Origin: Streptomyces bambusae
Lineage (GTDB): Bacteria > Actinomycetota > Actinomycetes > Streptomycetales > Streptomycetaceae
Direction: 5' to 3'
Length of the DNA: 64,000 bases
NCBI RefSeq assembly: GCF_019400985.1
Contig: NZ_WTFF01000007.1
Span: forward strand, 1 to 64,000
Shown here: positions 9,080-18,083 of the stretch, in pieces
How the letters are laid out: every line of letters starts with the position of its first letter
Position numbering within the stretch: position 1 is the first letter of the stretch
Notes under the pieces: model-generated
What the model was told of the DNA's origin: nothing
Databases searched by the model: none
What the model saw: the letters and a program-made list of their open reading frames with translations, nothing else
Made by a program: the position numbers and the translations under genes

Positions 9080-9799
9080 GTGACGGAGGCAGCAGCGGAG
9101 CTCCCCTCGGCGCCCGAGGAGGCGCACGCGGTCTTCGGCGAGCATTTCCCGGAAGCTGTCCGGTACGCCGAGCTGCTGGCGGACGCGGGGGTCAAGCGCG
9201 GACTGATCGGGCCGCGTGAGGTGCCCCGGCTGTGGGAGCGGCACCTGCTGAACTGCGCCGTGCTGTCCGAGGCGGTGCCGGAGGGCGTCACGGTCTGCGA
9301 CGTCGGCTCGGGCGCCGGTCTGCCGGGCATTCCGCTGGCTCTGGTCCGCCCGGACCTGAAGATCACCCTGCTGGAACCCCTGCTGCGGCGGACGACCTTC
9401 CTCCAGGAGGTCGTGGAGCTGCTGGGGCTGGACCACGTGACCGTGGTCCGGGGCCGCGCCGAGGAGATGCTGGGCAAGCTGCCGCCCGTCCACGTCGTCA
9501 CCGCCCGCGCCGTGGCTCCGCTGGACCGGCTGGCCGGCTGGGGCGTGCCACTGCTGCGCCCGTACGGCGAGATGCTGGCGCTGAAGGGGGACACCGCCGA
9601 GGAGGAGCTGATCGCGGCGAAGACCGCGCTGGCCAAACTCGGTGTGGTGAAGACCTCGGTGCTGCACGTGGGTGAGGGCGTGGTGGATCCGCTGTCCACG
9701 CTCGTGCGGGTCGAGGTCGGGGAGAGCCCCGGCGGAGTGAGGTTCGCGGCCAAGCGGGCTAAGGCTGCCCGGACGGGCCGGTCACGCCGTCGCCGTTGA
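9080..9799 (+). CDS. rsmG: 16S rRNA (guanine527-N7)-methyltransferase RsmG
   Basis: RsmG methylates G527 of 16S rRNA using SAM; loss is a known cause of low-level streptomycin resistance in Streptomyces. The GTG at 9080 (MTEAAAELPSAPEE) has GGAAGGA about 10 bases upstream and gives 239 residues. The SAM motif VCDVGSGAGLPGIPLAL lies near residue 75, and RPYGEMLALKG is near residue 160. The basic tail KRAKAARTGRSRRRR is typical of actinobacterial RsmG. Confidence 0.95.
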   Translation: MTEAAAELPSAPEEAHAVFGEHFPEAVRYAELLADAGVKRGLIGPREVPRLWERHLLNCAVLSEAVPEGVTVCDVGSGAGLPGIPLALVRPDLKITLLEPLLRRTTFLQEVVELLGLDHVTVVRGRAEEMLGKLPPVHVVTARAVAPLDRLAGWGVPLLRPYGEMLALKGDTAEEELIAAKTALAKLGVVKTSVLHVGEGVVDPLSTLVRVEVGESPGGVRFAAKRAKAARTGRSRRRR

Positions 9800-9868
9800 T
9801 CCGTTGCGCCCCTATAGGTATGGATTTCGGAGTGTCGTAGCGGGCTGAAGTGCCGGTCCGTGCATCGT

Positions 9869-9882
9869 GTTTCACGTGAAAC
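9869..9882. other. parS: parS centromere site 1
   Basis: GTTTCACGTGAAAC, an exact 14-bp ParB-binding palindrome, lies between rsmG and parA, about 5.8 kb from oriC. Confidence 0.97.
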
Positions 9883-10028
9883 GTCGCTCCCTGCTGCACG
9901 GAATCATCAGCCGCGGCCGTGCGGCTGCGTCCCCCCGCCACCGCAAGGACGCGGGGGTGACCGAGTTGTCCACAGTGGTGGATTCATCCACAGGAGTACG
10001 GGCCCCGCTGGTTCGCGACCCCGATGGC

Positions 10029-11165
10029 ATGGCAGTCTCTCTTCATCGCGAGCCCGATGTCGAGGAGAGTGAATCCGTGCGGTCCGACGCCAACCTTGCG
10101 GGGCCCCTGGCCGATCCGGTCCCCGGTCCCCGCTCCGAGCCGACGGGCATGGGGGCACCTGGGAGTGCCCCCGGACAGAGTCCGGGAGAGGCCGCCGGGG
10201 ATGTTTCACGTGAAACATCCATCCCGGTGGACGACGACACACCCATCGGCCGTGCCGCCCAGCTGGCGGTCGCGGCGCTGGGCCGGGCCGGTGAAGGCCT
10301 GCCCCGGCCGGCTCAGACCCGGGTCATGGTGGTCGCGAACCAGAAGGGCGGCGTGGGCAAGACCACGACGACCGTGAACCTGGCGGCGTCCCTGGCGCTC
10401 CACGGTGCGCGGGTCCTGGTCATCGACCTCGACCCGCAGGGCAACGCCTCCACCGCCCTGGGCATCGACCATCATGCCGAGGTCCCGTCGATCTACGACG
10501 TGCTGGTGGAGAGCCGGCCCCTGCTGGAGGTCGTCCAGCCGGTCCCGGACGTGGAAGGCCTCTTCTGTGCGCCGGCCACGATCGACCTGGCGGGCGCGGA
10601 GATCGAGCTGGTCTCACTGGTGGCGCGCGAGAGCCGCCTCCAACGCGCGATCCAGGCGTACGAGCAGCCGCTCGACTACATCCTGATCGACTGCCCGCCC
10701 TCCCTGGGCCTGCTCACGGTCAACGCGCTGGTGGCGGGCGCGGAGGTGCTGATCCCGATCCAGTGCGAGTACTACGCCCTGGAAGGCCTGGGCCAGCTCC
10801 TGCGCAACGTGGATCTGGTGCGGGCCCATCTGAACCCGGCCCTGCACGTGTCGACCATTCTGCTGACCATGTACGACGGCCGTACGCGGCTCGCCTCACA
10901 GGTCGCCGACGAGGTCCGCAGCCACTTCGGCAACGAGGTGCTGCGGACGAGCATCCCGCGCTCGGTGCGAATCTCGGAGGCCCCCAGCTACGGGCAGACG
11001 GTCCTCACCTACGATCCGGGTTCCAGTGGTTCCCTCTCCTACCTGGAGGCGGCGCGGGAGATCGCGTTGCGCGGAGCCGGTATCCACTACGACGGACGGA
11101 ACGCCCACACGGGCGCGACGGATATGAACAGCAGCACGCAGAGCATGGCGGAGGGGATCCAGTGA
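10029..11165 (+). CDS. parA: Chromosome segregation ATPase ParA
   Basis: ParA is a deviant-Walker ATPase that with ParB-parS moves origins and, in Streptomyces, organises segregation in sporulating hyphae. I favour the ATG at 10029 ([14 protein letters not shown]), giving 378 residues. A GTG at 10077 has a better ribosome site (GAGGAG) and is a real alternative. The Walker A KGGVGKT lies at residues 106-112 and the DxD-type loop VIDLDPQGN follows. The first 90 residues are a disordered linker containing a palindromic DNA repeat (residues about 42-53) and a parS site read as DVSRET (58-63). Its stop overlaps the parB start. Confidence 0.95.
   Translation: MAVSLHREPDVEESESVRSDANLAGPLADPVPGPRSEPTGMGAPGSAPGQSPGEAAGDVSRETSIPVDDDTPIGRAAQLAVAALGRAGEGLPRPAQTRVMVVANQKGGVGKTTTTVNLAASLALHGARVLVIDLDPQGNASTALGIDHHAEVPSIYDVLVESRPLLEVVQPVPDVEGLFCAPATIDLAGAEIELVSLVARESRLQRAIQAYEQPLDYILIDCPPSLGLLTVNALVAGAEVLIPIQCEYYALEGLGQLLRNVDLVRAHLNPALHVSTILLTMYDGRTRLASQVADEVRSHFGNEVLRTSIPRSVRISEAPSYGQTVLTYDPGSSGSLSYLEAAREIALRGAGIHYDGRNAHTGATDMNSSTQSMAEGIQ
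10151..10185. repeat. Double-hairpin repeat within parA
   Basis: GGGGGCAC (10151-10158) pairs with GTGCCCCC (10165-10172) and CCGGAC (10171-10176) pairs with GTCCGG (10180-10185). The pattern resembles GC-rich palindromic repeats common between Streptomyces genes, yet it lies in frame in the ParA linker, encoding roughly [12 protein letters not shown]. Confidence 0.6.
10203..10216. other. parS: parS site 2, inside parA
   Basis: Exact GTTTCACGTGAAAC within the parA coding sequence, translated as part of DVSRET in the N-terminal linker. Confidence 0.97.
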
Positions 11166-12235
11166 GTGAGCGACGTAGGGGTCTGGGGCGGGGGCTCGGC
11201 GCGCTGATCCCCTCGGCTCCGCAGGAGAAGTCGCCGAGCGGGGCGTCGACGTCCCCGTCGGCGGTGCCGGTACTGACGTCCGACCGTGGGATCGCGGCGG
11301 CGAAGCTGGCGTCCCTGGCGCAGGCGGGGGCACCGGCAGCGGCCGATGTTTCACGTGGAACATCGGCCGCTGCGGCACCGGAGCTGAACTCGGTGGCGGG
11401 GGCGACCTTCGCCGAGCTGCCGCTGGACGCGATCACGCCCAACCCGCGGCAGCCGCGAGAGGTCTTCGACGAGGACGCGCTGCTGGAGCTGGTCACCTCC
11501 ATCCAGGAGGTGGGCCTGCTCCAGCCGGTCGTCGTACGGCAGGTGGGCGCGGACCGCTACGAGCTCATCATGGGCGAGCGGCGCTGGCGGGCATGCCGGG
11601 AGGCAGGTCTGGAGCGGATCCCGGCGATCATCCGGGCGACGGACGACGAGAAGCTGCTGCTGGACGCGCTGCTGGAGAACCTGCACCGGGCGCAGCTGAA
11701 CCCGCTGGAGGAGGCGGCCGCGTACGACCAGCTGCTGCACGACTTCAACTGCACGCACGACGAGCTGGCGGACCGGATCGGCCGGTCCCGTCCTCAGGTG
11801 ACCAACACGCTGCGGCTGCTGAAGCTCTCGCCCCCGGTCCAGCGGCGGGTGGCCGCGGGTGTCCTGTCGGCCGGTCACGCGCGGGCGCTGCTCGGGGTGG
11901 ACGATTCCGCGGAGCAGGACCGGCTGGCGCTGCGGGTCGTGGCCGAGGGACTGTCGGTGCGGGCGGTCGAGGAGATCGTCAAGCTGATGGAGTCCGAGCC
12001 GTCCGGTGCGGTGAAGCCGAAGGGGCCGCGGGCGGGCGCCCGGGTCTCGCCGGCGCTGTCGGAGCTCGCCTCCCGGCTGTCGGACCGGTTCGAGACGCGG
12101 GTGAAGGTGGATCTGGGCCAGAAGAAAGGCAAGATCACCGTCGAGTTCGCGTCGATGGAGGACCTGGAGCGGATCCTGACGACGCTGGCGCCGGGTGAAG
12201 GCCGGGTTCTGGACCAGGGACCCGGCGACGAATAG
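11162..12235 (+). CDS. parB: Chromosome partitioning protein ParB
   Basis: ParB is a CTP-dependent DNA clamp that loads at parS and spreads. The GTG at 11162 ([17 protein letters not shown]) overlaps the parA stop as GTGA and gives 357 residues. The CTPase domain includes [15 protein letters not shown] and the signature [12 protein letters not shown] near residue 140. The helix-turn-helix lies at about 200-225 ([21 protein letters not shown]), and a C-terminal dimerisation domain follows. Residues 63-68 (DVSRGT) are encoded by a degenerate parS. Confidence 0.97.
   Translation: MSERRRGLGRGLGALIPSAPQEKSPSGASTSPSAVPVLTSDRGIAAAKLASLAQAGAPAAADVSRGTSAAAAPELNSVAGATFAELPLDAITPNPRQPREVFDEDALLELVTSIQEVGLLQPVVVRQVGADRYELIMGERRWRACREAGLERIPAIIRATDDEKLLLDALLENLHRAQLNPLEEAAAYDQLLHDFNCTHDELADRIGRSRPQVTNTLRLLKLSPPVQRRVAAGVLSAGHARALLGVDDSAEQDRLALRVVAEGLSVRAVEEIVKLMESEPSGAVKPKGPRAGARVSPALSELASRLSDRFETRVKVDLGQKKGKITVEFASMEDLERILTTLAPGEGRVLDQGPGDE
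11348..11361. other. Degenerate parS-like site inside parB
   Basis: GTTTCACGTGGAAC differs from the parS palindrome at one base (A to G in the right arm). It is read as DVSRGT in ParB. Its affinity for ParB is unknown. Confidence 0.7.
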
Positions 12236-12249
12236 ACAGGGTTGATCAG

Positions 12250-12277
12250 GGGCGGGCCGTGCCAGTGCGGCCCGCCC
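12250..12277 (+). terminator. Terminator after parB
   Basis: GGGCGGGCCG (12250-12259) and CGGCCCGCCC (12268-12277) form a 10-bp stem 14 bp after the parB stop codon. Confidence 0.8.
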
Positions 12278-12299
12278 TGTGCCCTTATACGATGCGGTC

Positions 12300-12917
12300 A
12301 TGGGTCGTCGGCTGGTACCGCTCACGCTGGACAACCTCCAGGACCTGCCCAGCCGTTGCCGGTCCTGCGTCTTCTGGGAGCTCGATCCGGTCAGCGGTGA
12401 GGCCGCCGTCAAGGCGGGCACCGGGGAGTTGGAGAAGGAGTCCTGGATCTCCGCCGTGCTCCTGGAATGGGGCTCGTGCGGCCGGGTGGTCTACGTGGAC
12501 GACATCCCGGTGGGCTTCGTGCTCTACGCTCCGCCCGCCTATGTGGCGCGGTCGACCGCCTTTCCGACGAGTCCGGTGTCCCCGGACGCCGTCCAGCTGA
12601 TCACAGGGTTCATCGTGCCCGGGTACCAGGGGCAGGGGCTGGGCCGGGTGATGGTGCAGACCGTCGCGAAGGATCTGCTGCGTCGGGGGTTCCGGGCCAT
12701 CGAGGCCTTCGGCGACGCCCGCTGGGAAGGCCCGGGGTGCCTGTTGCCCGCCGATCATCTGCTGGCGGTGGGCTTCAAGACGGTGCGCCCGCATCCGGCG
12801 TATCCGCGGCTGCGGTTGGAGCTGCGCTCCACGCTGTCCTGGAAGGAAGACGTCGAGCTGGCGCTGGACCGGTTGCTGGGCGCGGCCCGGAAGGAGCCGG
12901 CGCTGCGGCCGCTGTGA
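12300..12917 (+). CDS. GNAT-family N-acetyltransferase
   Basis: This 205-residue protein has a GNAT fold: the acetyl-CoA loop GYQGQGLGRVMVQTVAKDLL lies near residues 113-132, after the beta-4 strand ITGFIVP. The N-terminal part contains RSCVFWELDP, seen in actinobacterial GNATs next to parB. The substrate is unknown. The ATG at 12300 has no ribosome site, and TATACGAT, a good -10 element, ends seven bases before it, so the transcript is probably leaderless. It ends just before a terminator fused to a parS site. Confidence 0.85.
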   Translation: MGRRLVPLTLDNLQDLPSRCRSCVFWELDPVSGEAAVKAGTGELEKESWISAVLLEWGSCGRVVYVDDIPVGFVLYAPPAYVARSTAFPTSPVSPDAVQLITGFIVPGYQGQGLGRVMVQTVAKDLLRRGFRAIEAFGDARWEGPGCLLPADHLLAVGFKTVRPHPAYPRLRLELRSTLSWKEDVELALDRLLGAARKEPALRPL

Positions 12918-12935
12918 GCGGCACAGGACAAGCGA

Positions 12936-12966
12936 ACGGGGCCGCCCCTGGTGGGGGCGGCCCCGT
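12936..12966. terminator. Convergent terminator touching parS
   Basis: ACGGGGCCGCCCC (12936-12948) and GGGGCGGCCCCGT (12954-12966) form a perfect 13-bp stem between the convergent GNAT and trxA genes. Its last two bases are the first two of parS site 3. Confidence 0.85.
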
Positions 12967-12978
12967 TTCACGTGAAAC
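12965..12978. other. parS: parS site 3
   Basis: Exact GTTTCACGTGAAAC in the convergent GNAT-trxA gap, overlapping the 3' arm of the terminator hairpin by two bases. Confidence 0.97.
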
Positions 12979-13029
12979 ATCGCCGGCGACGGCCGGATCG
13001 GTGGTGCTCCGCAGCGTGCGGAGCACGAC

Positions 13030-13371
13030 TCACGCGGTCTTGAGCTCGACGAAGCCGTCGAGGTCGCGCAGGATGGCGGCCTTCGGCTTGGCGCCGACGA
13101 TGGTCTTGGCGACCTCGCCGTTCTGGTAGACGTTCAGCGTCGGGATGGACATGACGCCGTACTTGGCGGCGGTGGCCGGGTTCTCGTCGATGTTGAGCTT
13201 GACGATCTCGATCTGGTCGCCGTACTCGGCCGCGATGGCCTCCAGGGACGGGGCGATCTGGCGGCAGGGGCCGCACCAGGCCGCCCAGAAGTCCACCAGG
13301 ACCGGCTTGTCGCTGGCCAGGACCTCGGTGTCGAAGTCTGCGTCAGTCACGTTCTTCAGGGTGCCGGCCAC
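13030..13371 (-). CDS. trxA: Thioredoxin
   Basis: A 113-residue cytoplasmic thioredoxin that reduces protein disulfides with electrons from TrxB. The active site WCGPC is at residues 32-36, and the cis-proline loop MSIPTLNVYQNG follows near residue 79. The start is GTG. It lies directly downstream of trxB on the same strand (78-bp gap), so both probably share the sigma-R-type promoter in front of trxB. Confidence 0.97.
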   Translation of the reverse strand: MAGTLKNVTDADFDTEVLASDKPVLVDFWAAWCGPCRQIAPSLEAIAAEYGDQIEIVKLNIDENPATAAKYGVMSIPTLNVYQNGEVAKTIVGAKPKAAILRDLDGFVELKTA

Positions 13372-13449
13372 AGCGGCCTCCTTCTTCTTACTGCGGGGTG
13401 TGTGGGGTGGGGGTCCAGTCCGCCCGGACGGGGTTTCCGGGCGGAAGCG

Positions 13450-14409
13450 TCAGACGGTCGCCGCAGCGTGCTCGGCGTCCGTGAGGGCGGCGAGGAAACG
13501 CTCGGCGTCCAGCGCGGCGGAGCAACCGGTGCCGGCCGCGGTGATGGCCTGACGGTAGGTGTGGTCGACGACGTCACCGGCGCCGAACACACCCGGGATG
13601 TTGGTCCGGGTGGAGGGGGACTCGACCTTGAGGTAGCCCTCGGCATCGAGGTCCAGCTGGCCCTTGAAGAGCTCGGTGCGCGGGTCGTGGCCGACGGCGA
13701 TGAACAGGCCGGTCACGGGCAGCGCGGAGGTCTCACCGGTCTTGGTGTTGCGCAGGGTGAGGCCGGAGAGCTTCTGCTCACCGTGGATCTCGGCGACCTC
13801 GCTGTTCCAGGCGAACGAGATCTTCGGGTCGGCGAAGGCCCGCTCCTGCATGGCCTTGGAGGCACGCAGGCTGTCGCGGCGGTGGACGATGGTGACCGAC
13901 TTGGCGAAGCGCGAGAGGAAGGTGGCCTCCTCCATCGCGGTGTCCCCGCCGCCGACCACGGCGATGTCCTGGTCCTTGAAGAAGAACCCGTCGCAGGTGG
14001 CGCACCAGGAGACGCCGCGGCCGGACAGGGCGTCCTCGTTGGGCAGGCCGAGCTTGCGGTGCTGCGAGCCGGTGGTGACGATGACGGCCTTGGCGCGGTG
14101 GACCGTGCCGGCGGTGTCCGTGACGGTCTTGATCTCGCCGCTCAGGTCGACGGTGACCACGTCGTCAGGGATCAGCTCGGCACCGAAGCGCTCGGCCTGG
14201 GCACGCATGTTGTCCATGAGGTCCGGGCCCATGATGCCGTCACGGAAGCCGGGGAAGTTCTCGACCTCGGTGGTGTTCATCAGCGCACCGCCGGCGGTGA
14301 CGGCGCCTTCGAAGACCAGGGGCTTGAGCGATGCGCGTGCGGTGTACAGGGCGGCCGTGTAACCGGCGGGCCCGGAGCCGATGATGATCACGTTACGGAC
14401 GTCGCTCAC
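13450..14409 (-). CDS. trxB: Thioredoxin reductase
   Basis: An NADPH- and FAD-dependent reductase that recycles TrxA. The 319-residue protein has the FAD motif GSGPAG at residues 11-16, the redox-active CATC at 136-139, and the NADPH motif [12 protein letters not shown] just after. The C-terminal FAD contact is [23 protein letters not shown] sequence fitting the disulfide-stress sigma factor SigR lies about 70-95 bp upstream, in keeping with SigR control of trxBA in S. coelicolor. Confidence 0.97.
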   Translation of the reverse strand: MSDVRNVIIIGSGPAGYTAALYTARASLKPLVFEGAVTAGGALMNTTEVENFPGFRDGIMGPDLMDNMRAQAERFGAELIPDDVVTVDLSGEIKTVTDTAGTVHRAKAVIVTTGSQHRKLGLPNEDALSGRGVSWCATCDGFFFKDQDIAVVGGGDTAMEEATFLSRFAKSVTIVHRRDSLRASKAMQERAFADPKISFAWNSEVAEIHGEQKLSGLTLRNTKTGETSALPVTGLFIAVGHDPRTELFKGQLDLDAEGYLKVESPSTRTNIPGVFGAGDVVDHTYRQAITAAGTGCSAALDAERFLAALTDAEHAAATV

Positions 14410-14478
14410 GGGTTTTTTCCTCGTCTCTACGGACTGCCTGCTGCCTACCGGGGGCCGGTGCGGACTCTCACCCCACCC

Positions 14479-14505
14479 AACGGATCCTACGGCGCGTGCA
14501 TTCCC
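14479..14505 (-). promoter_or_regulatory. Probable SigR-type promoter of trxB
   Basis: On minus, GGGAAT (14505-14500) is followed after exactly 18 bases by GTT (14481-14479). This is the known Streptomyces sigma-R consensus GGAAT-N18-GTT, at a suitable distance from the trxB start at 14409. Confidence 0.8.
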
Positions 14506-14533
14506 GGTCGGTCCGCGTGACAGCCCGAACGGT

Positions 14534-15445
14534 TCAACGTCGGGAGTAGTCCGTGTTCAGCAGGACCTTCCCGGGCCCGGCCGAGGGCGAGCTCTCGCAG
14601 GCGCTGTCCACCAGATAGGCGTCCACCCGGTCGGGGTCGCCGGGGTGCGGGAGGACGACGAGGTAGACGTTCGTACCGTCGAACGTCCCCCGTTCGGTGG
14701 CCAGCGGAGCCTCGGTGCGGCCGGTACCCCGCTGGACGCAGTCCGGGAGGGAGGCACCCTCGCGTTCCGCCGGGGCGAGTCCGGGCGGGGCGTCGGTGGA
14801 GCTGAGTGAGCGGTTCTGCTGCGCGCTCCCGAGGAGCTGGTGGACCTCGCCCTCCAGCCCGGCCTCGGAGAACGTGGTCCCGTCCGGGGGGCGGGAGAGG
14901 GAGCTGGCCGCGCTGTCGCGGGAGGGACGTGCCTGCTGCTCGCTCCAGGGCTGCTGGAACAGGAAAATGCCGATCCCGAGGGCTGCGGTGGCCATCAGGC
15001 CGGCGAGCACGGCACGGCGGCGTCCTCGGCCCGGTCCGGTGGCGCCGCGCGGGCGGCCGGCAGGACGGAACGGGGTGTGGGAGCGCCCGGCGGTGGCGGC
15101 GACGGTTTCACGTGAAACATCGCGGGCGGGCTCATCCGCCGGGGCCGGCCCGGGGGCGGTGCTGTCGGGGGCTGGGGTGGTCGCGTCGAGCAGGGCTTCC
15201 GCGGCCAGGGCCGCGTCGATACGGCCGGCGATGTCGGCGGGTACGCGCGGCGGGCCCGGCAGGGTGCCGAGCAGGGAGCGGATCTCCTCCAGCGAGGCGC
15301 GGACGTCGGCGCACAGGGCGCAGTCGTCCAGGTGGCGGCGGATCTCCGAGGTACGGGACGGGGGGAGCAGACCTTCGGTGAGGTCGGAGATCTCCGAGAC
15401 GTCAGGGTGCCGGATCGCGCCGGGCGCGCCGGGTGTGGGGCTCAC
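14534..15445 (-). CDS. Membrane-anchored zinc-binding anti-sigma factor
   Basis: It probably holds the adjacent ECF sigma factor inactive at the membrane. Of 303 residues, the N-terminus has a zinc anti-sigma motif H38-x3-C42-x2-C45 ([10 protein letters not shown]). One membrane segment lies at about 144-163 ([19 protein letters not shown]), and the remainder would be extracytoplasmic. Its GTG start overlaps the sigma gene stop as GTGA, strong evidence for coupled expression. An in-frame parS site encodes DVSRET at residues 109-114 of the linker. Confidence 0.87.
   Translation of the reverse strand: MSPTPGAPGAIRHPDVSEISDLTEGLLPPSRTSEIRRHLDDCALCADVRASLEEIRSLLGTLPGPPRVPADIAGRIDAALAAEALLDATTPAPDSTAPGPAPADEPARDVSRETVAATAGRSHTPFRPAGRPRGATGPGRGRRRAVLAGLMATAALGIGIFLFQQPWSEQQARPSRDSAASSLSRPPDGTTFSEAGLEGEVHQLLGSAQQNRSLSSTDAPPGLAPAEREGASLPDCVQRGTGRTEAPLATERGTFDGTNVYLVVLPHPGDPDRVDAYLVDSACESSPSAGPGKVLLNTDYSRR
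15105..15118. other. parS: parS site 4, inside the anti-sigma gene
   Basis: Exact GTTTCACGTGAAAC within coding sequence, read on the minus strand as DVSRET. Confidence 0.97.
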
Positions 15446-16131
15446 GTTCGTCCACCTCCGCCCTTCAGAGCATCTGGGTCCCTGGATTCTGCCGCTGGTG
15501 GGACGGACGTCCCCGGCGACCGGTTCCTTCCCCCTTCGGAGGTGCTGTTATCCCCGGGATCGGTGCGCAGATGAGTGAGCATCGGCAGGAGTCGGGCCCG
15601 GCCACGCGCGCACCGGCTCTTGACGGTCCCGGTGGGCACGCCGAGGACACGGGCGGCCTCGGCGACGGGGTAGCCCTGCATGTCGACCAGGACGAGGGCG
15701 GCCCGCTGCTCGGCGGGAAGCGTGCTGAGAGCGGCCAGGAGCTGCCGGTGGAGGTCGTGGCGCTCGACGGGTGCCTCGGCGGACTCATGGGGCTCCAGGA
15801 GCCGCTCCAGGCGCTCGGTGTCGTCCAGCGGCGAGGTCTTGCGGGAGGCCGCCTTGCGGGCGCGGTCCAGGCAGGCGTTGACGGTGATGCGGTGCAGCCA
15901 GGTGGTGACGGCCGATTCCCCGCGGAAGGTGTGGGCGGCGCGGTAGGCCGAGACAAAGGCGTCCTGGAGGGCGTCAGCGGCCTCCTCGGGGTCACCGAGG
16001 GTACGCAGGGCCACGGCCCACAGGCGGTCGCGGTGGCGCCGTACGAGCTCACCGAAGGCGTCGGGGTCCCCGGCGACGTGCCGGGCGAGCAGGTCCGGGT
16101 CGCTGTCCTCGCCGGTCGTCGCGTCGTGCAT
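15442..16131 (-). CDS. sigM: ECF RNA polymerase sigma factor, SigM type
   Basis: A 229-residue extracytoplasmic-function sigma factor. Region 2 spans about residues 15-85 (FGELVRRHRDRLWAVALR through AVTTWLHRITVNACLDRAR), and region 4 about 125-180 (LSTLPAEQRAALVLVDMQG, then VLGVPTGTVKSRCARGRARL). I use the ATG at 16131, just behind GGGGAGG; a GTG one codon upstream is possible. Position next to trxB, anti-sigma and the pseudokinase gene matches the S. coelicolor locus I recall as sigM. The gene name rests on that synteny. Confidence 0.88.
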   Translation of the reverse strand: MHDATTGEDSDPDLLARHVAGDPDAFGELVRRHRDRLWAVALRTLGDPEEAADALQDAFVSAYRAAHTFRGESAVTTWLHRITVNACLDRARKAASRKTSPLDDTERLERLLEPHESAEAPVERHDLHRQLLAALSTLPAEQRAALVLVDMQGYPVAEAARVLGVPTGTVKSRCARGRARLLPMLTHLRTDPGDNSTSEGGRNRSPGTSVPPAAESRDPDALKGGGGRT

Positions 16132-16183
16132 CACACCTCCCCTCCCGGTGGGAGCGTACGGGTCCGGCGGGGCGAAAACGAGA

Positions 16184-16210
16184 GTCCGCCGTGCCATCGG
16201 CACAGCGGAC
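16184..16210 (-). terminator. Terminator of the pseudokinase gene
   Basis: Twelve-bp arms 16184-16195 and 16199-16210, with one wobble pair and the 3-base loop ATC, are followed on minus by CGTTTTCG. It separates the pseudokinase-murJ unit from sigM. Confidence 0.8.
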
Positions 16211-16238
16211 CCTGCAACACGCTCGTCGGGGAACCGAT

Positions 16239-17966
16239 CTAGCCGTCCCTGCCGAGGACCCTGATGTCTCGGATGCCGCCGCGGTAGTTGCCCGCGCTGT
16301 CGGGGGGCAACTTGCTGATGTGGATCAGCACGTAACGGGTCTGGATCGGGGTGTCCAGGGGTACCTTGAGTTGGCTCCCGGACTCTTCCGGCTTGGTGAG
16401 CTTTTGGGTGAAGTCGTCCAGGCTCTCCGGCTTGGAAGCACTGGCGGGCGCGGCGCGGACGTCGATCGTGTGTCCAGTGCCGTACAGGTCCACTTCGAGC
16501 CCCGTCACCTCGCGGGGGCTGCCGAGGTCGACCACGATGCCGCTGCCCTCGCTGTGCTTGGACATGTTGCCGAAGTTGGCGTGGGTGTAGAACTCCCAGG
16601 TTCTCCACGCGGTGTTGGGATTGCCGTCGACGGCATTGCCCGCGTCCTCGGGCTTGATGGCGCTCCTGCCGAAGACGAAGGCACCCTTGATGTCCAGCGC
16701 CTTGCTCTCCTTGGCCGGCTTCGGGGCATCGTTGGTCGTGTCGGACTGCGAGGTGCTGGTGTCGCCGCCACTGTCGTCGTTGGCCTGGTCCAGGAGGCTG
16801 CCGGCGAGCTGCCAGCTGCCCAGGCCGAGCGCGGCGATGAGCAGGGCGGCCACACCCCACTTCAGGACGCGGCCGGTGCGGCTCTGCAGCGGGGACGGCG
16901 GCGGGAGGGCTACTGGCCGGGTGACGCCCCCGCCGGGGTGGGTCGGCGGACGGCCGTAGCTGCCCTGCTGGTACGTCGTGCGCTGGTACTCGGGCGGGGC
17001 GGTGAAGGCGGGCTCCGGCGGCCGGATGCGGGGGATCGCGGCGACGGCCTTGGCCAGTTCCTCAGGGGTGGTGCAGGCCGGCTCCTGGCGGGAGGCAGTG
17101 GCTCCGTCGTTGGCCAGGGCACGCATGGCGAGCTCGCCCAGGCCCCGGTGGACGCCGGCGCGGACCTGGTCCGGCGGGATCAGGCCGACGCCCTTGGGCA
17201 GGCCGGTGAGTCCGTAGGCGTCGTCCTCGTAGGGCCAGCGCTGGGTGAGGGAGGCGTACAGCAGGGCGCCGATCGCCTCGGTGTCGGTGCGCTGCGGGGT
17301 GTCGCTGGTGATGCCGCGCAGGGCGGCGTTCACGGCGAGGCCGCGGATGCGGTACTGGCCGGTGGACGTGCGCAGTATGGCGCTGGGGGTGAGCCGCAGA
17401 TGGGCCAGGCCCTCGCGGTGGGCGGCGGCCATGGCCTGCGAGACCTGGCTGACGAGCTGGTAGGCCTCGTGGGGCTCCAGCGGGCCGGAGGCGAGGACGG
17501 CGGTGAGCTCGGTGGCATCGGGAAGCCACTCGTGGACGACGTAGACGAGGTCGTTCTCCTCGACGGCGTCGAGGACCTGCACGAACCGGGGGTCGCCGAG
17601 CAGGGCGGAGGAACGGGCCGCGGCCAGGACGCTGCGGGCGCGCGGGTGGTCGGCGGGCAGCAGGTGGACGCCCACGGCCCGGCGCAGCTTCTCGTCCATC
17701 GCACGCCAGCTGCTGAATCCGTCCAGACGGGTGACGCACTCCTCGAGCCGGTAGCGTCTGGCGAGCTTGTGGCCGCTGTGGAGTTCGGGTGCGGCGGTCG
17801 TGGCCGCCGGGGGGCGTTCGCCGTCCGGTTCGGGCATGGGTTCGTCCGCGGCTCGTCCGTCCTGGGTGTCCACCCCGTCGGCCGTGGCCTTGGCCGCTGC
17901 TGCGGCCAGCGGCTGGTCGCCGCTGTTGTCGGCCACGTCGACGGCAGCCGTGCTACGTTCCGCCAC
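16239..17966 (-). CDS. Membrane pseudokinase with extracytoplasmic discoidin-like domain
   Basis: A 575-residue protein starting at the GTG at 17966 (MAERSTAAVDVADN). Residues about 65-320 resemble a Ser/Thr kinase fold but lack the catalytic signatures: the HRDxKPxN position reads HLRLTPSAIL, the DFG position reads IRGLAVNAA, and the ATP-lysine position reads VGVHLLPAD. One membrane segment lies near 367-385. The outer C-terminus (about 430-575) resembles a discoidin or sugar-binding beta-sandwich (GNAVDGNPNTAWRTWEF). In mycobacteria such a pseudokinase is fused to MviN/MurJ; here it is the next gene, so a role in controlling lipid II flipping is likely but inferred. Confidence 0.82.
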   Translation of the reverse strand: MAERSTAAVDVADNSGDQPLAAAAAKATADGVDTQDGRAADEPMPEPDGERPPAATTAAPELHSGHKLARRYRLEECVTRLDGFSSWRAMDEKLRRAVGVHLLPADHPRARSVLAAARSSALLGDPRFVQVLDAVEENDLVYVVHEWLPDATELTAVLASGPLEPHEAYQLVSQVSQAMAAAHREGLAHLRLTPSAILRTSTGQYRIRGLAVNAALRGITSDTPQRTDTEAIGALLYASLTQRWPYEDDAYGLTGLPKGVGLIPPDQVRAGVHRGLGELAMRALANDGATASRQEPACTTPEELAKAVAAIPRIRPPEPAFTAPPEYQRTTYQQGSYGRPPTHPGGGVTRPVALPPPSPLQSRTGRVLKWGVAALLIAALGLGSWQLAGSLLDQANDDSGGDTSTSQSDTTNDAPKPAKESKALDIKGAFVFGRSAIKPEDAGNAVDGNPNTAWRTWEFYTHANFGNMSKHSEGSGIVVDLGSPREVTGLEVDLYGTGHTIDVRAAPASASKPESLDDFTQKLTKPEESGSQLKVPLDTPIQTRYVLIHISKLPPDSAGNYRGGIRDIRVLGRDG

Positions 17967-18083
17967 CGTCGTTCCTGCCTCCCCATCCGTTGCACGCTGT
18001 CGGCCAGTCTGCGAAGCCAAGCCAATTGTGCCCACAGTCCACCGCTATGCACGACACGCGAAAGGTGGCGATGGTTGTGCGCA

